This document shows positions 26,766-34,932 of a stretch of 53,799 nucleotides of DNA, piece by piece (the first letter of the stretch is position 1; each line of letters starts with the position of its first letter). Source of the stretch: Chloroflexota bacterium (lineage in GTDB: Bacteria > Chloroflexota > UBA6077 > JACCZL01). The notes under the pieces are model-generated. The model made no database searches. It was not told where the DNA came from and saw only the letters and a program-made list of their open reading frames with translations. The position numbers were made by a program, and so were the translations under genes. The stretch is from contig JADLFM010000073.1 in assembly GCA_020845495.1 (NCBI GenBank), positions 1 to 53,799 on the forward strand. The letters are read 5' to 3'.

Positions 26766-28523
26766 ATGACCGTTCGACAGAGCCGGCGCGCCTTCTTGCG
26801 CGTCGGCTTCGGGGTCGCGAGCGCTAGCCTGCTCGCCGCCTGTGCTCCGATCAATCAGCCAGCCGCCTCGACTCCGGCGCCGGCCGCCAAGGCGGCCACC
26901 GGGGCCGCTCCATCCCCGGCCGCGCAGGCTGCCCCGACGCCGACGGCCCGCTCCATCGCACCGGCAGCGCAAGCGTCGCCCGCGGCGCAGGCTTCGCCGG
27001 CGGTGGCCGCATCGCCGGCTGCCGGCGCCTCACCCCAGGCCTCCCCGGCGGCCGCTGCCGCGCCGGCCAGCGGGACGCCCGCTCAGGTGAAGCGTGGCGG
27101 GACGTTCACGTTCCTCAACACAGCCACGCTGCGCACCTTCAACCCGACCCAGCTCGAGCCGGGCAGCTATCCGATGATGCGGGCCTTCTACAACACGCCG
27201 GTCCGCTACGACATGAACTTGAACCCGGTGGCGGAACTGGCCGAGAAATTCGAGCTCGCTAAAGACGGCAAGTCGATGACGCTCAATCTTCGGCCAGGCG
27301 TCAAGTTCCACAGCGGCCGTGAGCTCGTCGCCGACGATGTCGCGTTCACGCTCGACTGGTTCAAGGATCCCAAGAACACATCACCCATCCGAGGCATGGT
27401 CAACGGCGTCGCCAAGGTCGAGACGCCCGACCAGCGCACCATCATCCTCCGGTTCGACAACCCGAACCCCGGCGTGTACGACATGCTGGACCTGCTCTTC
27501 ATCCTCGACAAGAACGGGGCAGACGATCTCCCGTCGAAGCCGGCCGGTACCGGGCCGTTCCAGCTTGCCGAGTACCGTCCAAACGAGATCGTCCGAATGA
27601 CGCCGTTCGCGGACTATTGGGACAAGGGCAAGCCGAACATCGCCGAGTATCACCTGAAGCCCGCGCCGGACACCCAGACGATGGTGCTCCAGGTCGAAGC
27701 CGGCGACGCCGACGTGGCCTGGCAGCCGACGTATCAGGATCTGGTTCGGCTGGGCAAGGATCCCCGCTTCAAGACATCGCCCGGTGCGCCGGGCGCGTTC
27801 TTCTTCGACGTGATCTCGAACGTGACGAACCCGAAGCTGTCGGACAAGCGGGTGCGTCAGGCCATCAACTACGCGCTCGACCGCGAGCGCTTCACCCGAA
27901 CGGTCCTTCAGGGCATCGTCGAGCCGAACAGCCTGCCGGTCTCGAAGAATTCCTGGGCCTACTTCCCCGATCTCGGCAACCGCTTCGCTCGCAACATCGA
28001 CAAGGCGAAGCAGTTGATGGCCGACGCCGGCCAGGCCGGCGGCTTCGAGGTCAGCATCCTGACGAGCAGCAAGCGCGGTGCTGGCATGGGGGAGCTCGCG
28101 CAGATCCTCCAGAACGACCTTCAGCAGATCGGCATCCGCGCGAAGATCGAGGATGTCGAGGTGGCGGTCTACGAGCCGCGCTCGCGCGAGGCCAACTTCG
28201 AACTGCTGATCCACACCTACGGCCGTGCGAACAAAGACCCGCAGACGCTATTTACGGGCGCGATCGCCTGGTTCCCGAAGGGCGGCTTCTCGAAGTACGA
28301 GTCGGACGAGTACACCAACCTGCTCGCCAAGGCCGGTAGCCTCGTGGACCGCGAAGAGCGGAAGGCAGTCTACCGCAAGATCATGGAACTGGTACAGGAC
28401 GAGTCGTTCACGATCCCGGTCTGCGAGCAGCCACGTGCTTTCATCTGGCGAGACCGGGTTCAGGACTTCGCCGTCACCCTGGACAACATCCCCTTCGTCG
28501 ACTCAGTCTGGCTGAACGGCTAG
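26766..28523 (+). CDS. Family 5 substrate-binding lipoprotein
   Basis: A second orphan receptor of the same family, 585 residues, starting 169 bp after the previous one. Tat motif SRRAFLRVG, lipobox LLAAC, then a long Ala/Ser/Pro linker rich in SPAA repeats. Domain landmarks are NLRPGVKFHSGRELVADDV, GTGPFQLAEY, and KRVRQAINYALDRERF. It shares layout and many residues with the gene at 24854 but is clearly diverged, so it is probably an older duplicate with a different ligand. A stem-loop terminator follows its stop. Confidence 0.9.
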   Translation: MTVRQSRRAFLRVGFGVASASLLAACAPINQPAASTPAPAAKAATGAAPSPAAQAAPTPTARSIAPAAQASPAAQASPAVAASPAAGASPQASPAAAAAPASGTPAQVKRGGTFTFLNTATLRTFNPTQLEPGSYPMMRAFYNTPVRYDMNLNPVAELAEKFELAKDGKSMTLNLRPGVKFHSGRELVADDVAFTLDWFKDPKNTSPIRGMVNGVAKVETPDQRTIILRFDNPNPGVYDMLDLLFILDKNGADDLPSKPAGTGPFQLAEYRPNEIVRMTPFADYWDKGKPNIAEYHLKPAPDTQTMVLQVEAGDADVAWQPTYQDLVRLGKDPRFKTSPGAPGAFFFDVISNVTNPKLSDKRVRQAINYALDRERFTRTVLQGIVEPNSLPVSKNSWAYFPDLGNRFARNIDKAKQLMADAGQAGGFEVSILTSSKRGAGMGELAQILQNDLQQIGIRAKIEDVEVAVYEPRSREANFELLIHTYGRANKDPQTLFTGAIAWFPKGGFSKYESDEYTNLLAKAGSLVDREERKAVYRKIMELVQDESFTIPVCEQPRAFIWRDRVQDFAVTLDNIPFVDSVWLNG

Positions 28524-28567
28524 CCACACTCGGCACTGCCAGGCTCGCATCTGAGCCCGGCACCAAA

Positions 28568-28600
28568 CGAGGGGGCGCGTCTGAAGACGCGCCCCCCTCG
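28568..28600. terminator. Terminator hairpin after second orphan binding protein
   Basis: A 15-bp stem with a single bulged C (CGAGGGGGCGCGTCT against its complement) closes a very short loop, 45 bp past the binding-protein stop. It lies between convergent genes and may act in both directions. Confidence 0.65.
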
Positions 28601-28739
28601 GCGATCCTGCCACAGGCTGCCGTCGTCGACGGACGGCACTCGCCGTACCAGCGTTGACGGCGCATCGACAGCGGCCGCCCCGCCAACGCTGGCGACGCGT
28701 CCGACTGGCGGGGTCAGTCAGCGGCGAGGGCGGTGGGGG

Positions 28740-31070
28740 TCAGTCAGCGGCGAGGGCGGCGCGCTGCTCGGCGGCAGGGTCGCGCTGCTGATCGTCGCCC
28801 AGTTCGAGCGTGACCCGCTCGATCCGGCCGGTGAAGGTGAACGGCGGGCGATATGCTTCGCTGACCGGTGAGTTCTCGTCGCGGCCACAGGTGAGCGCGG
28901 CTGTCGACGGGTTGATCGGCCAGGTACGCGGTAGCTCGCCGGTGCCGACCGTCTCGCCGTCGATCGAGAGCGTCCCGCGTCCCTGAAACTGGCCGGTCTT
29001 CTCGAATGTGAAGCGGAGCCTGTGGCGGCCGGCTGGGATCGGCCGGTCCGAGCGGATGACGTAGCGCACGTCGCCGAAGTTGTACTCGTGGATCAGGTGG
29101 CCATCCTGGGCGAACAGCACGTAGCCGCCGAAGCGCCCGCCGGCCGCCAGCAGCACCCCCTCGACGGGCGTCGCTTCACCGCTACCGTTACGGGCCGCAT
29201 CGCCAGCCCCATCAGCGGCGCCCGGGATCTCGACCTCGGCGCTGATGGTGTACGAGCGGTTCGTGACGTTCGGGGTGTTCCAGCGCTCGATACGTGCCAT
29301 ACCGGGGAGATAGGTGAAGACTCGGCGTGGGTTTTTCCAGCCGCTCGCCGCCATCCGTGCGCCTGTCGAACGATCGTCGAGCGGAAGCACATCGTAGCGG
29401 CCGGCCTCGGCCCACCAGCGCTCGACCATCTCGCGCAGCTTCTCGGGGCGCTCCTCAGCCAGATCGTGGGCCTCGGCGTAGTCCTCCGCCAGGTGGTACA
29501 GCTCCCAGCGATCCTGCTCGAAGTCGACGCCCTTCTGATGCTTGACGACCGCCTTCCAGCCATCGTGCCAGATCCCGCGATCGCCGAGCATCTCGTAGTA
29601 CTGGGTCCGTTTCCGGGTCGGCGTGGCCGGATCCTCGAAGGTGTAGGCCAGGCTCGTGCCGTGGACAGGCATCTGGGGGACGCCCTTGACGACGCTCGGC
29701 GCCGCCATGTCCAGGAGCTCGAGGACGGTCGGCACGATGTCGGTGACGTGGTGGTACTGGCGGCGCAGGCCGCCGCCGTCCGCGATGCGGGCCGGCCAGT
29801 GTACGATGAGCGGATCGCGCACGCCGCCGCCGTACGTGTTCTTCTTGTACCACTTGAGCGGCGTGTTGCCAGCCTGCGCCCAGCCACGCGGGTAGTGGGG
29901 GTTCGACGTCTCACCGCCAAGCTGGTCGAGCGTATCCAGCGCCAGCGACAACGGCTCCTCGATGCCGGCCGAGTACTGCTTGTAGACGTTATGGCAGCCA
30001 ACTCGGCCCCCCTCATCGCTGGCGCCGTTGTCGGAGATCAGCACCAGCAAGGTGTTGTCGAGCTGGCCGATCTCGGCGAGATAGTCCACGAGACGGCCGA
30101 TCTGGGTGTCGGCGTGCTCCAGGAAGCCAGCGTACACCTCCATGTGTCGGGCTGCGAGCCGCTGCTCGTCCGGGGTGAGGGTGCTCCAGGCCGGCACATC
30201 CGGATCGCGCGGCGCGAGCGGCGTCCCGGGCGGCACGATCCCGAGCTCGATCTGGCGCGCCAGCCACTCTTCCCGCGCGACATCCCAGCCACGGTCGAAG
30301 CGCCCTCGATACGTCTCGACGTACGCCTTTGGCACCTGGTGGGGCCAGTGGGCGGCGCCGAACGCGACGTACAGGAAGAACGGGCGGTCGGGCGCCGCGC
30401 TCTGCTGGTCGCGGACGTAGCCGATGGCTCGGTCCACCAGATCCTCGCTCAGGTGGTAGTCCGGCCGATCCGGCGTCTCGACGGCGTGGGTGTCCTCGTA
30501 CAACTCCGGGTGCCACTGGTCGGTGTAGCCGCCCGGGAAGCCATACCAGTGGTCGAAGCCCCGGCTGGTCGGCCAGTAGTCGAATGGACCGGCAGCGGTT
30601 GTGTCGCGGAGCGGCATCAGGTGCCACTTCCCGACCGCCAGGGTGCTGTAGCCGCGCGGCCCGAGCATGTCGGCAAGCGTCCCAGCCCGCTTCGAGAGAT
30701 AATTCCGGTAGCCGGGAAAGCCGGTCGCATTTTCGGCGACGGTGCCGACGCCGGCCGCATGGTGGTTGCGCCCGGTGAGCAGGCAGGCGCGCGTCGGCGA
30801 GCACATCGCGGTGGTGTGGAAGTTGGTGTAACGCAGGCCGCCGGCCGCCAGCCGATCCATGGTCGGCGTGGCGATGTCCGAGCCGTAACAGCCGAGGTGG
30901 GCGAACCCGACGTCGTCCAGGACGATGAAGACGACATTCGGCGCGCCGTCCGGCGCCCGCGCCGGCTCGGGCCACCAGGCCGCCGAGTCGCGGAAGCTCC
31001 GCCCTACCGTCCCGAGAAACTCCGGGCCATCCTGCGTCATGCCATCGTGCGCCATGCCGCCTTGCGTCAT
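28740..31070 (-). CDS. Sulfatase 2, type I arylsulfatase (AtsA-like), cytoplasmic
   Basis: A 776-residue paralogue of sulfatase 1 with the same domain order. Metal-binding DD in VFIVLDDVGF, formylglycine motif CSPTRACLLTGRNHHA with Cys90, GKWHLMP, and ISDNGASDEGG for the second metal site; the C-terminal about 200 residues are beta-rich. The ATG at 31070 has GGAG upstream, and its first codons hold an imperfect triplicated MTQxG/MAHDG motif. No signal peptide. Unlike the other three sulfatases it has no TTGGAGCGCTCCAA operator in front, so it may not belong to the same regulon. Substrate unknown. Confidence 0.9.
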   Translation of the reverse strand: MTQGGMAHDGMTQDGPEFLGTVGRSFRDSAAWWPEPARAPDGAPNVVFIVLDDVGFAHLGCYGSDIATPTMDRLAAGGLRYTNFHTTAMCSPTRACLLTGRNHHAAGVGTVAENATGFPGYRNYLSKRAGTLADMLGPRGYSTLAVGKWHLMPLRDTTAAGPFDYWPTSRGFDHWYGFPGGYTDQWHPELYEDTHAVETPDRPDYHLSEDLVDRAIGYVRDQQSAAPDRPFFLYVAFGAAHWPHQVPKAYVETYRGRFDRGWDVAREEWLARQIELGIVPPGTPLAPRDPDVPAWSTLTPDEQRLAARHMEVYAGFLEHADTQIGRLVDYLAEIGQLDNTLLVLISDNGASDEGGRVGCHNVYKQYSAGIEEPLSLALDTLDQLGGETSNPHYPRGWAQAGNTPLKWYKKNTYGGGVRDPLIVHWPARIADGGGLRRQYHHVTDIVPTVLELLDMAAPSVVKGVPQMPVHGTSLAYTFEDPATPTRKRTQYYEMLGDRGIWHDGWKAVVKHQKGVDFEQDRWELYHLAEDYAEAHDLAEERPEKLREMVERWWAEAGRYDVLPLDDRSTGARMAASGWKNPRRVFTYLPGMARIERWNTPNVTNRSYTISAEVEIPGAADGAGDAARNGSGEATPVEGVLLAAGGRFGGYVLFAQDGHLIHEYNFGDVRYVIRSDRPIPAGRHRLRFTFEKTGQFQGRGTLSIDGETVGTGELPRTWPINPSTAALTCGRDENSPVSEAYRPPFTFTGRIERVTLELGDDQQRDPAAEQRAALAAD

Positions 31071-31191
31071 GCTACGTTCTCCAAGTCGCCGTGTCGCCGC
31101 GCCGTCGAACGGGGCCTATCGGCGGCGCATCGGGCCAGGATAGCCCGGCCGGCGTCGCTCTGGCAGCCGATACGGCGCGCCGGACGGCTCA

Positions 31192-31301
31192 TGGCCGCTC
31201 CAGATCGCCATGTCACACCTCATCAGACTGGCACTATCCGCTCGATCTGGTGTGGAGAGTTGGCCTGGCCGCTCCAGATCGCTATGTCACACCTCATCAG
31301 A
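31192..31301. repeat. 36-bp direct repeat, two copies
   Basis: Copies at 31192-31227 and 31266-31301 differ at one base. An inverted segment (CCAGATCG against CGATCTGG) lies between them. The second copy includes the stop codon and last codons of the ABC ATPase at 31287, so part of it is coding. Confidence 0.85.
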
Positions 31302-32147
31302 AGGTCGATGAACGAGGCCGGCGGGCGAGGACGCCAACCGGGCCGGCGAGACGGGGCTGTCCGCGATCAGCGCGCGAGTGAACGGGTGCGCTGTACCGGC
31401 CAGGAACTGCTCGCGCGTCAGTGTATCCACGACCTCACCCGCACGGAGCACCACAACCCGCTGGCAGAGATCCGCGACGACCGGCAGATCGTGTGAGACG
31501 AACAGCATACTGACGCCAAGCTCGGCGTGGAGCCGCCGAAGCAGTTCGAGCATCTGGACCTGAAGGCTCACATCCAGCGCTGAAAGCGGCTCGTCTAGCA
31601 GCAGCAGTGACGGCTCGGTCGCGAGCGCACGGGCGATACAGATACGCTGACACTGGCCGGTACTCAGCTCATGTGGATACCGATCACGGTACTCGCAGGG
31701 TAGCTCGACGCGCGTCAGCAGCGTGTGCACGGCTGCATCGAGCCGATCCCGGCGCATGCGGCCCCAGTTCGTGAGCGGCTCGGACAGGGTGCGGCGGATC
31801 GTCCAGCGGGGGTTCAGACTGCCACGCGGATCCTGGAAGACGATCTGGATCGCCCGCCGCGTCGCACGATCTGGGCCGGACGGGGGCAGCGGCTCGCCTC
31901 GCCAGAGTATGCGGCCCGCATCGCGGCGTTCGAGCCCCACGATGCAGCGCACCAGCGTGCTCTTCCCGGAGCCAGACGTACCGACCAGCCCGACGATCTC
32001 CCCCGCCGCAACCGTGAGCGACACGTTCGAGAGCGCCTGCCGATGTCCGAAGCGTTTCGACAGCCCCTCGATTTCCAGATGTGGCGCAGCTTCGAGGGCC
32101 GGCGACAGGCGTTGGACGCCGGCGCCCGGCGCCGGATCCGAGCTCAT
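31287..32147 (-). CDS. ABC transporter ATPase, Opp/Dpp F-type
   Basis: One of the two ATPase units of the Opp/Dpp-type importer, 286 residues. Walker A GTSGSGKST, Q-loop QDPRGSLNPRW, the signature LSTGQCQRI, with Thr replacing the usual second Gly, Walker B LLLLDEPLSALD and the H-loop SHD. A short C-terminal tail is present but the oligopeptide-transporter Cys-rich tail is not evident. It starts 4 bp inside the end of the fused permease-ATPase gene (ATGA overlap), so it is the last gene of the operon. Confidence 0.9.
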   Translation of the reverse strand: MSSDPAPGAGVQRLSPALEAAPHLEIEGLSKRFGHRQALSNVSLTVAAGEIVGLVGTSGSGKSTLVRCIVGLERRDAGRILWRGEPLPPSGPDRATRRAIQIVFQDPRGSLNPRWTIRRTLSEPLTNWGRMRRDRLDAAVHTLLTRVELPCEYRDRYPHELSTGQCQRICIARALATEPSLLLLDEPLSALDVSLQVQMLELLRRLHAELGVSMLFVSHDLPVVADLCQRVVVLRAGEVVDTLTREQFLAGTAHPFTRALIADSPVSPARLASSPAGLVHRPSDEV

Positions 32148-33964
32148 GCGGTTACCTCAACGGCAAAGCGAGTGCGCGGTATCGCCGCAACGAGTTGGCG
32201 CGTGTACGGATCGCGCGGGGCTGCGAAGATTGCCGCCGGCGTGCCTGTCTCCACGACCCGTCCATCGCGCAGTACCAACACACGGTCGGCAACCTGTGCG
32301 ACGAGTCGAAGATCGTGGGAGATGAAGATCATCGCCAGCGCCAGCGTCGAGCGAAGCTCGCGCAACAATGCCAGGACGCGGGCCTGCGTCGTCACGTCGA
32401 GCGCGGTAGTCGGCTCGTCGGCGATCAGCAACAGTGGGCCACTGGCGATCGCCATCGCGATGGCCACCCGCTGACGCATGCCACCACTCAACTGATGCGG
32501 ATACAGGCCGAGCACGTCCGTCCCGAGGTGGACCTGCTCCAGGATCGCGGCGACGCGAGCCAGCGGATCACCAGCGGCTTCCCGCGTCGGCCCCTGCACC
32601 GCTTCTAGAAGCTGGGACCGAATCGAGAGGACCGGGTTGAGGGCGCCCGCCGGGTCTTGCATCACGAGGCCGATCAGCCGGCCACGGACCGCTCGCCAGT
32701 CGTCCCAGGACCAGTCGCCGGTATCCTCGCCGAGCAGACGCAGCGAGCCGCGCTCGGCCGCCAGCGGCTCGCGGAGCAGCCCCAGCAGCGCCAGCGCCAG
32801 CGTACTCTTGCCAGAGCCGCTCTCGCCTACGATACCCAGGCACTCACCGGCCCTCACCTGGAGATCGACGCCATCGAGGATCGTCCGCCCGAAGGCCGGC
32901 GAACGCCGGTCCGTAACGCCAACCTGGAGCCCCTCCACCTGCACGACCGTCCTGGAGGCCTGTCCATCGCCGCGAATCCCGTCGCCGCGAAGCCCGTCGC
33001 CGCGAAGTCCATCTGCGCGTGCCTGAAGCCGGGCCGCCAACGCCCGGTGGGTCACAGCGGCGCCGTTCTTCCGCGATGGCCAGAGACGGACCGGCCAGGG
33101 CGCAAGCAGGCCGCCCGCGCCGGCGACCGCGCGAACTTCGACGGCATCTCGCACCGCATCGCCCAGGTAGTTGAGCGACAGCACGATCGCCAGCATCGTC
33201 AGGCCAGGTACCAGAAAGAGCCACGGCGCCTCTTCGAGGAACGCGCGCCCCTCGTTCAGCATCGCGCCCCACTCCGGTTGCGGCGGCGCCACCCCCAGCC
33301 CCAGGAACGACAGGGACGCGATCGTCAAGACGATCGTACCGACATCCAGCATCGCGAGCACCAGGACCGGCCCGATGATGCCGATCGAGACGTGCGTCGC
33401 GAGAATCTTCCAGGCCGGCGTCCCCGCGCAGCGCGCCGCCTCGACGTAGCCGGCGGTCCGGACCTGGAGCACGAGGCTTCGGACGATCCGCGCGTACGCC
33501 GGCCACGCCGTGGCGCACACGGCGATCGTCAATCCGACGAGGCTGCGCCCGATCAAGGCCGCGATGGCAATGGCCAGGACGAGCCTTGGAAATGCCAGGA
33601 GCACGTCCACGATCCGGCTGACGAGCATATCGCTCCAGCCGCCGAAGTAGCCGGCGATCGTCCCGGCGGCCACACCGATGGCCATGATGAGCACCACCGC
33701 CAGGCCGGCCAGGCTCAGCGTGACGCGGCCGCCATGGAGGAGCCGCGCCCAGATGTCTCGACCGTAGTTGTCGGTGCCGAGCGGGTGAGCGAGCGACGGC
33801 GGCGCAAATGACTGGGCATAATCGACAGCCACCGGGTCCGCAGGCGTGACGAGCGAGGCCGCCCCGCTCAGCATGACCGCCGCCACGACCACGAGTACAG
33901 CGAGCATGCCGAACGGATCGCTGCGCAGCGTCCCGCCAAAGCGCCCCAGGATCCGACTAGCCAT
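32144..33964 (-). CDS. Fused ABC permease (DppC-like) and ATPase (DppD-like)
   Basis: A 606-residue fusion. Residues about 1-290 form a DppC-type permease with about six membrane helices, the periplasmic-end motif HPLGTDNYGRDIWARL and the ATPase-coupling EAARCAGTPAWKIL loop. A linker of about 50 residues holds the repeated peptide GLRGDG. The ATPase half, from about residue 345, has Walker A GESGSGKST, signature LSGGMRQRVAIA and Walker B LLLIADEPTTALD. In most relatives these are two proteins. The gene overlaps the upstream permease by 8 bp and the downstream ATPase by 4 bp, so the transporter is assembled from coupled translation. Confidence 0.9.
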   Translation of the reverse strand: MASRILGRFGGTLRSDPFGMLAVLVVVAAVMLSGAASLVTPADPVAVDYAQSFAPPSLAHPLGTDNYGRDIWARLLHGGRVTLSLAGLAVVLIMAIGVAAGTIAGYFGGWSDMLVSRIVDVLLAFPRLVLAIAIAALIGRSLVGLTIAVCATAWPAYARIVRSLVLQVRTAGYVEAARCAGTPAWKILATHVSIGIIGPVLVLAMLDVGTIVLTIASLSFLGLGVAPPQPEWGAMLNEGRAFLEEAPWLFLVPGLTMLAIVLSLNYLGDAVRDAVEVRAVAGAGGLLAPWPVRLWPSRKNGAAVTHRALAARLQARADGLRGDGLRGDGIRGDGQASRTVVQVEGLQVGVTDRRSPAFGRTILDGVDLQVRAGECLGIVGESGSGKSTLALALLGLLREPLAAERGSLRLLGEDTGDWSWDDWRAVRGRLIGLVMQDPAGALNPVLSIRSQLLEAVQGPTREAAGDPLARVAAILEQVHLGTDVLGLYPHQLSGGMRQRVAIAMAIASGPLLLIADEPTTALDVTTQARVLALLRELRSTLALAMIFISHDLRLVAQVADRVLVLRDGRVVETGTPAAIFAAPRDPYTRQLVAAIPRTRFAVEVTA

Positions 33965-34919
33965 CGACGGTCGTTTCCAGCCGCACCCGTGGGTCCATGA
34001 AGCGGTAGAGGACGTCCACGCTCAGGTTGACGATGGTGTACGCCAGTGCCATGACCAGCGTGAAGCCCTGGATGACGGGATAGTCTCGCCCGGCGATAGC
34101 ATCCACGACGTAGCGGCCGACGCCCGGCCAGGAGAAGATCGTCTCCACGATGGCGGCGCCGCCGAGCAGTCCGCCGACGGTCAGGCCGAACGACGTGACG
34201 ACCGGCAGGAGAGCGTTGCGCAGCGCATGCTTGAACACGATGGTGCGGCGGTCCAGGCCCTTGGCTTCGGCCATCAGCATGTACGGTTGCGCCAGCACGT
34301 CCAACAGGCTTGCCCGCAGCAACCGTGAGAGCGTCGCGGCCAGCCCGGCCCCCAGCGTGAGGGCCGGCAGCACGAAGCTTCGAGCATCGTCGCGCCCGAT
34401 AGCTGGCAACAGGTTGAGTTGGTACGCCACCACGTACATCAGGAGCAGCCCGAGAAAGAAGCTCGGGGTGGAGACGCCGACGAGAGCAATCGCCCGCGTT
34501 AGATGGTCGAGCGGCCGGCCATGCGCGAGTGCGCCCAGGATGCCGGTCGGCACGGCAATCAGCAACATCACGACGAGCGCCGCGCCCGCCAGCTCCAGGG
34601 TAGCCGGCAGGCGGCTCGCCAACTCCTCGACGACCGGGCGGCGGCTGCGAAACGAGGTGCCGAGATTACCGGAGAGCACGCTCTCGAGCCAGTGCACGTA
34701 TTGGACGGGGTACGGGTCGCGCAGGCCAAGCTGAGTCTGCAACACCTCGACGTCCCGGCGGGTGATCTGCGACGCATCAGAGCCAGGCTCGATCATCGAG
34801 AGAAGGATCGTGTACGCCGGATCACCGGGCAGGAACCGGAGCAGGCTGAAGAGCACGAACGTGGCGCCGAGCAAGCTCGGAATCGTCGCCACGATTCGGA
34901 GGCCAACGTAGCGTATCAC
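33957..34919 (-). CDS. ABC permease, Opp/Dpp B-type
   Basis: Inner-membrane subunit, 320 residues, pairing with the DppC-like half. The family pattern is clear: ATFVLFSLLRFLPGDPA at the first helix, LGLRDPYPVQYVHWL, a Gly-rich GNLGTSFRS loop and the ATPase-contacting AKGLDRRTIVFKHALRNAL. GTG at 34919 begins the first helix and lies 13 bp after the binding-protein stop; the frame is open to 34973 but those residues are not hydrophobic and not family-like. The ribosome site is weak, so the exact start is uncertain. Confidence 0.88.
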   Translation of the reverse strand: MIRYVGLRIVATIPSLLGATFVLFSLLRFLPGDPAYTILLSMIEPGSDASQITRRDVEVLQTQLGLRDPYPVQYVHWLESVLSGNLGTSFRSRRPVVEELASRLPATLELAGAALVVMLLIAVPTGILGALAHGRPLDHLTRAIALVGVSTPSFFLGLLLMYVVAYQLNLLPAIGRDDARSFVLPALTLGAGLAATLSRLLRASLLDVLAQPYMLMAEAKGLDRRTIVFKHALRNALLPVVTSFGLTVGGLLGGAAIVETIFSWPGVGRYVVDAIAGRDYPVIQGFTLVMALAYTIVNLSVDVLYRFMDPRVRLETTVDG

Positions 34920-34932
34920 GGTCGTTCGGCGG

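Noticed and set aside
29022..31496. Very long plus-strand reading frame opposite sulfatase 2
   Set aside because: It is antisense to a gene with full catalytic motifs; high GC leaves opposite frames open. It has no domain resemblance and no ribosome site.
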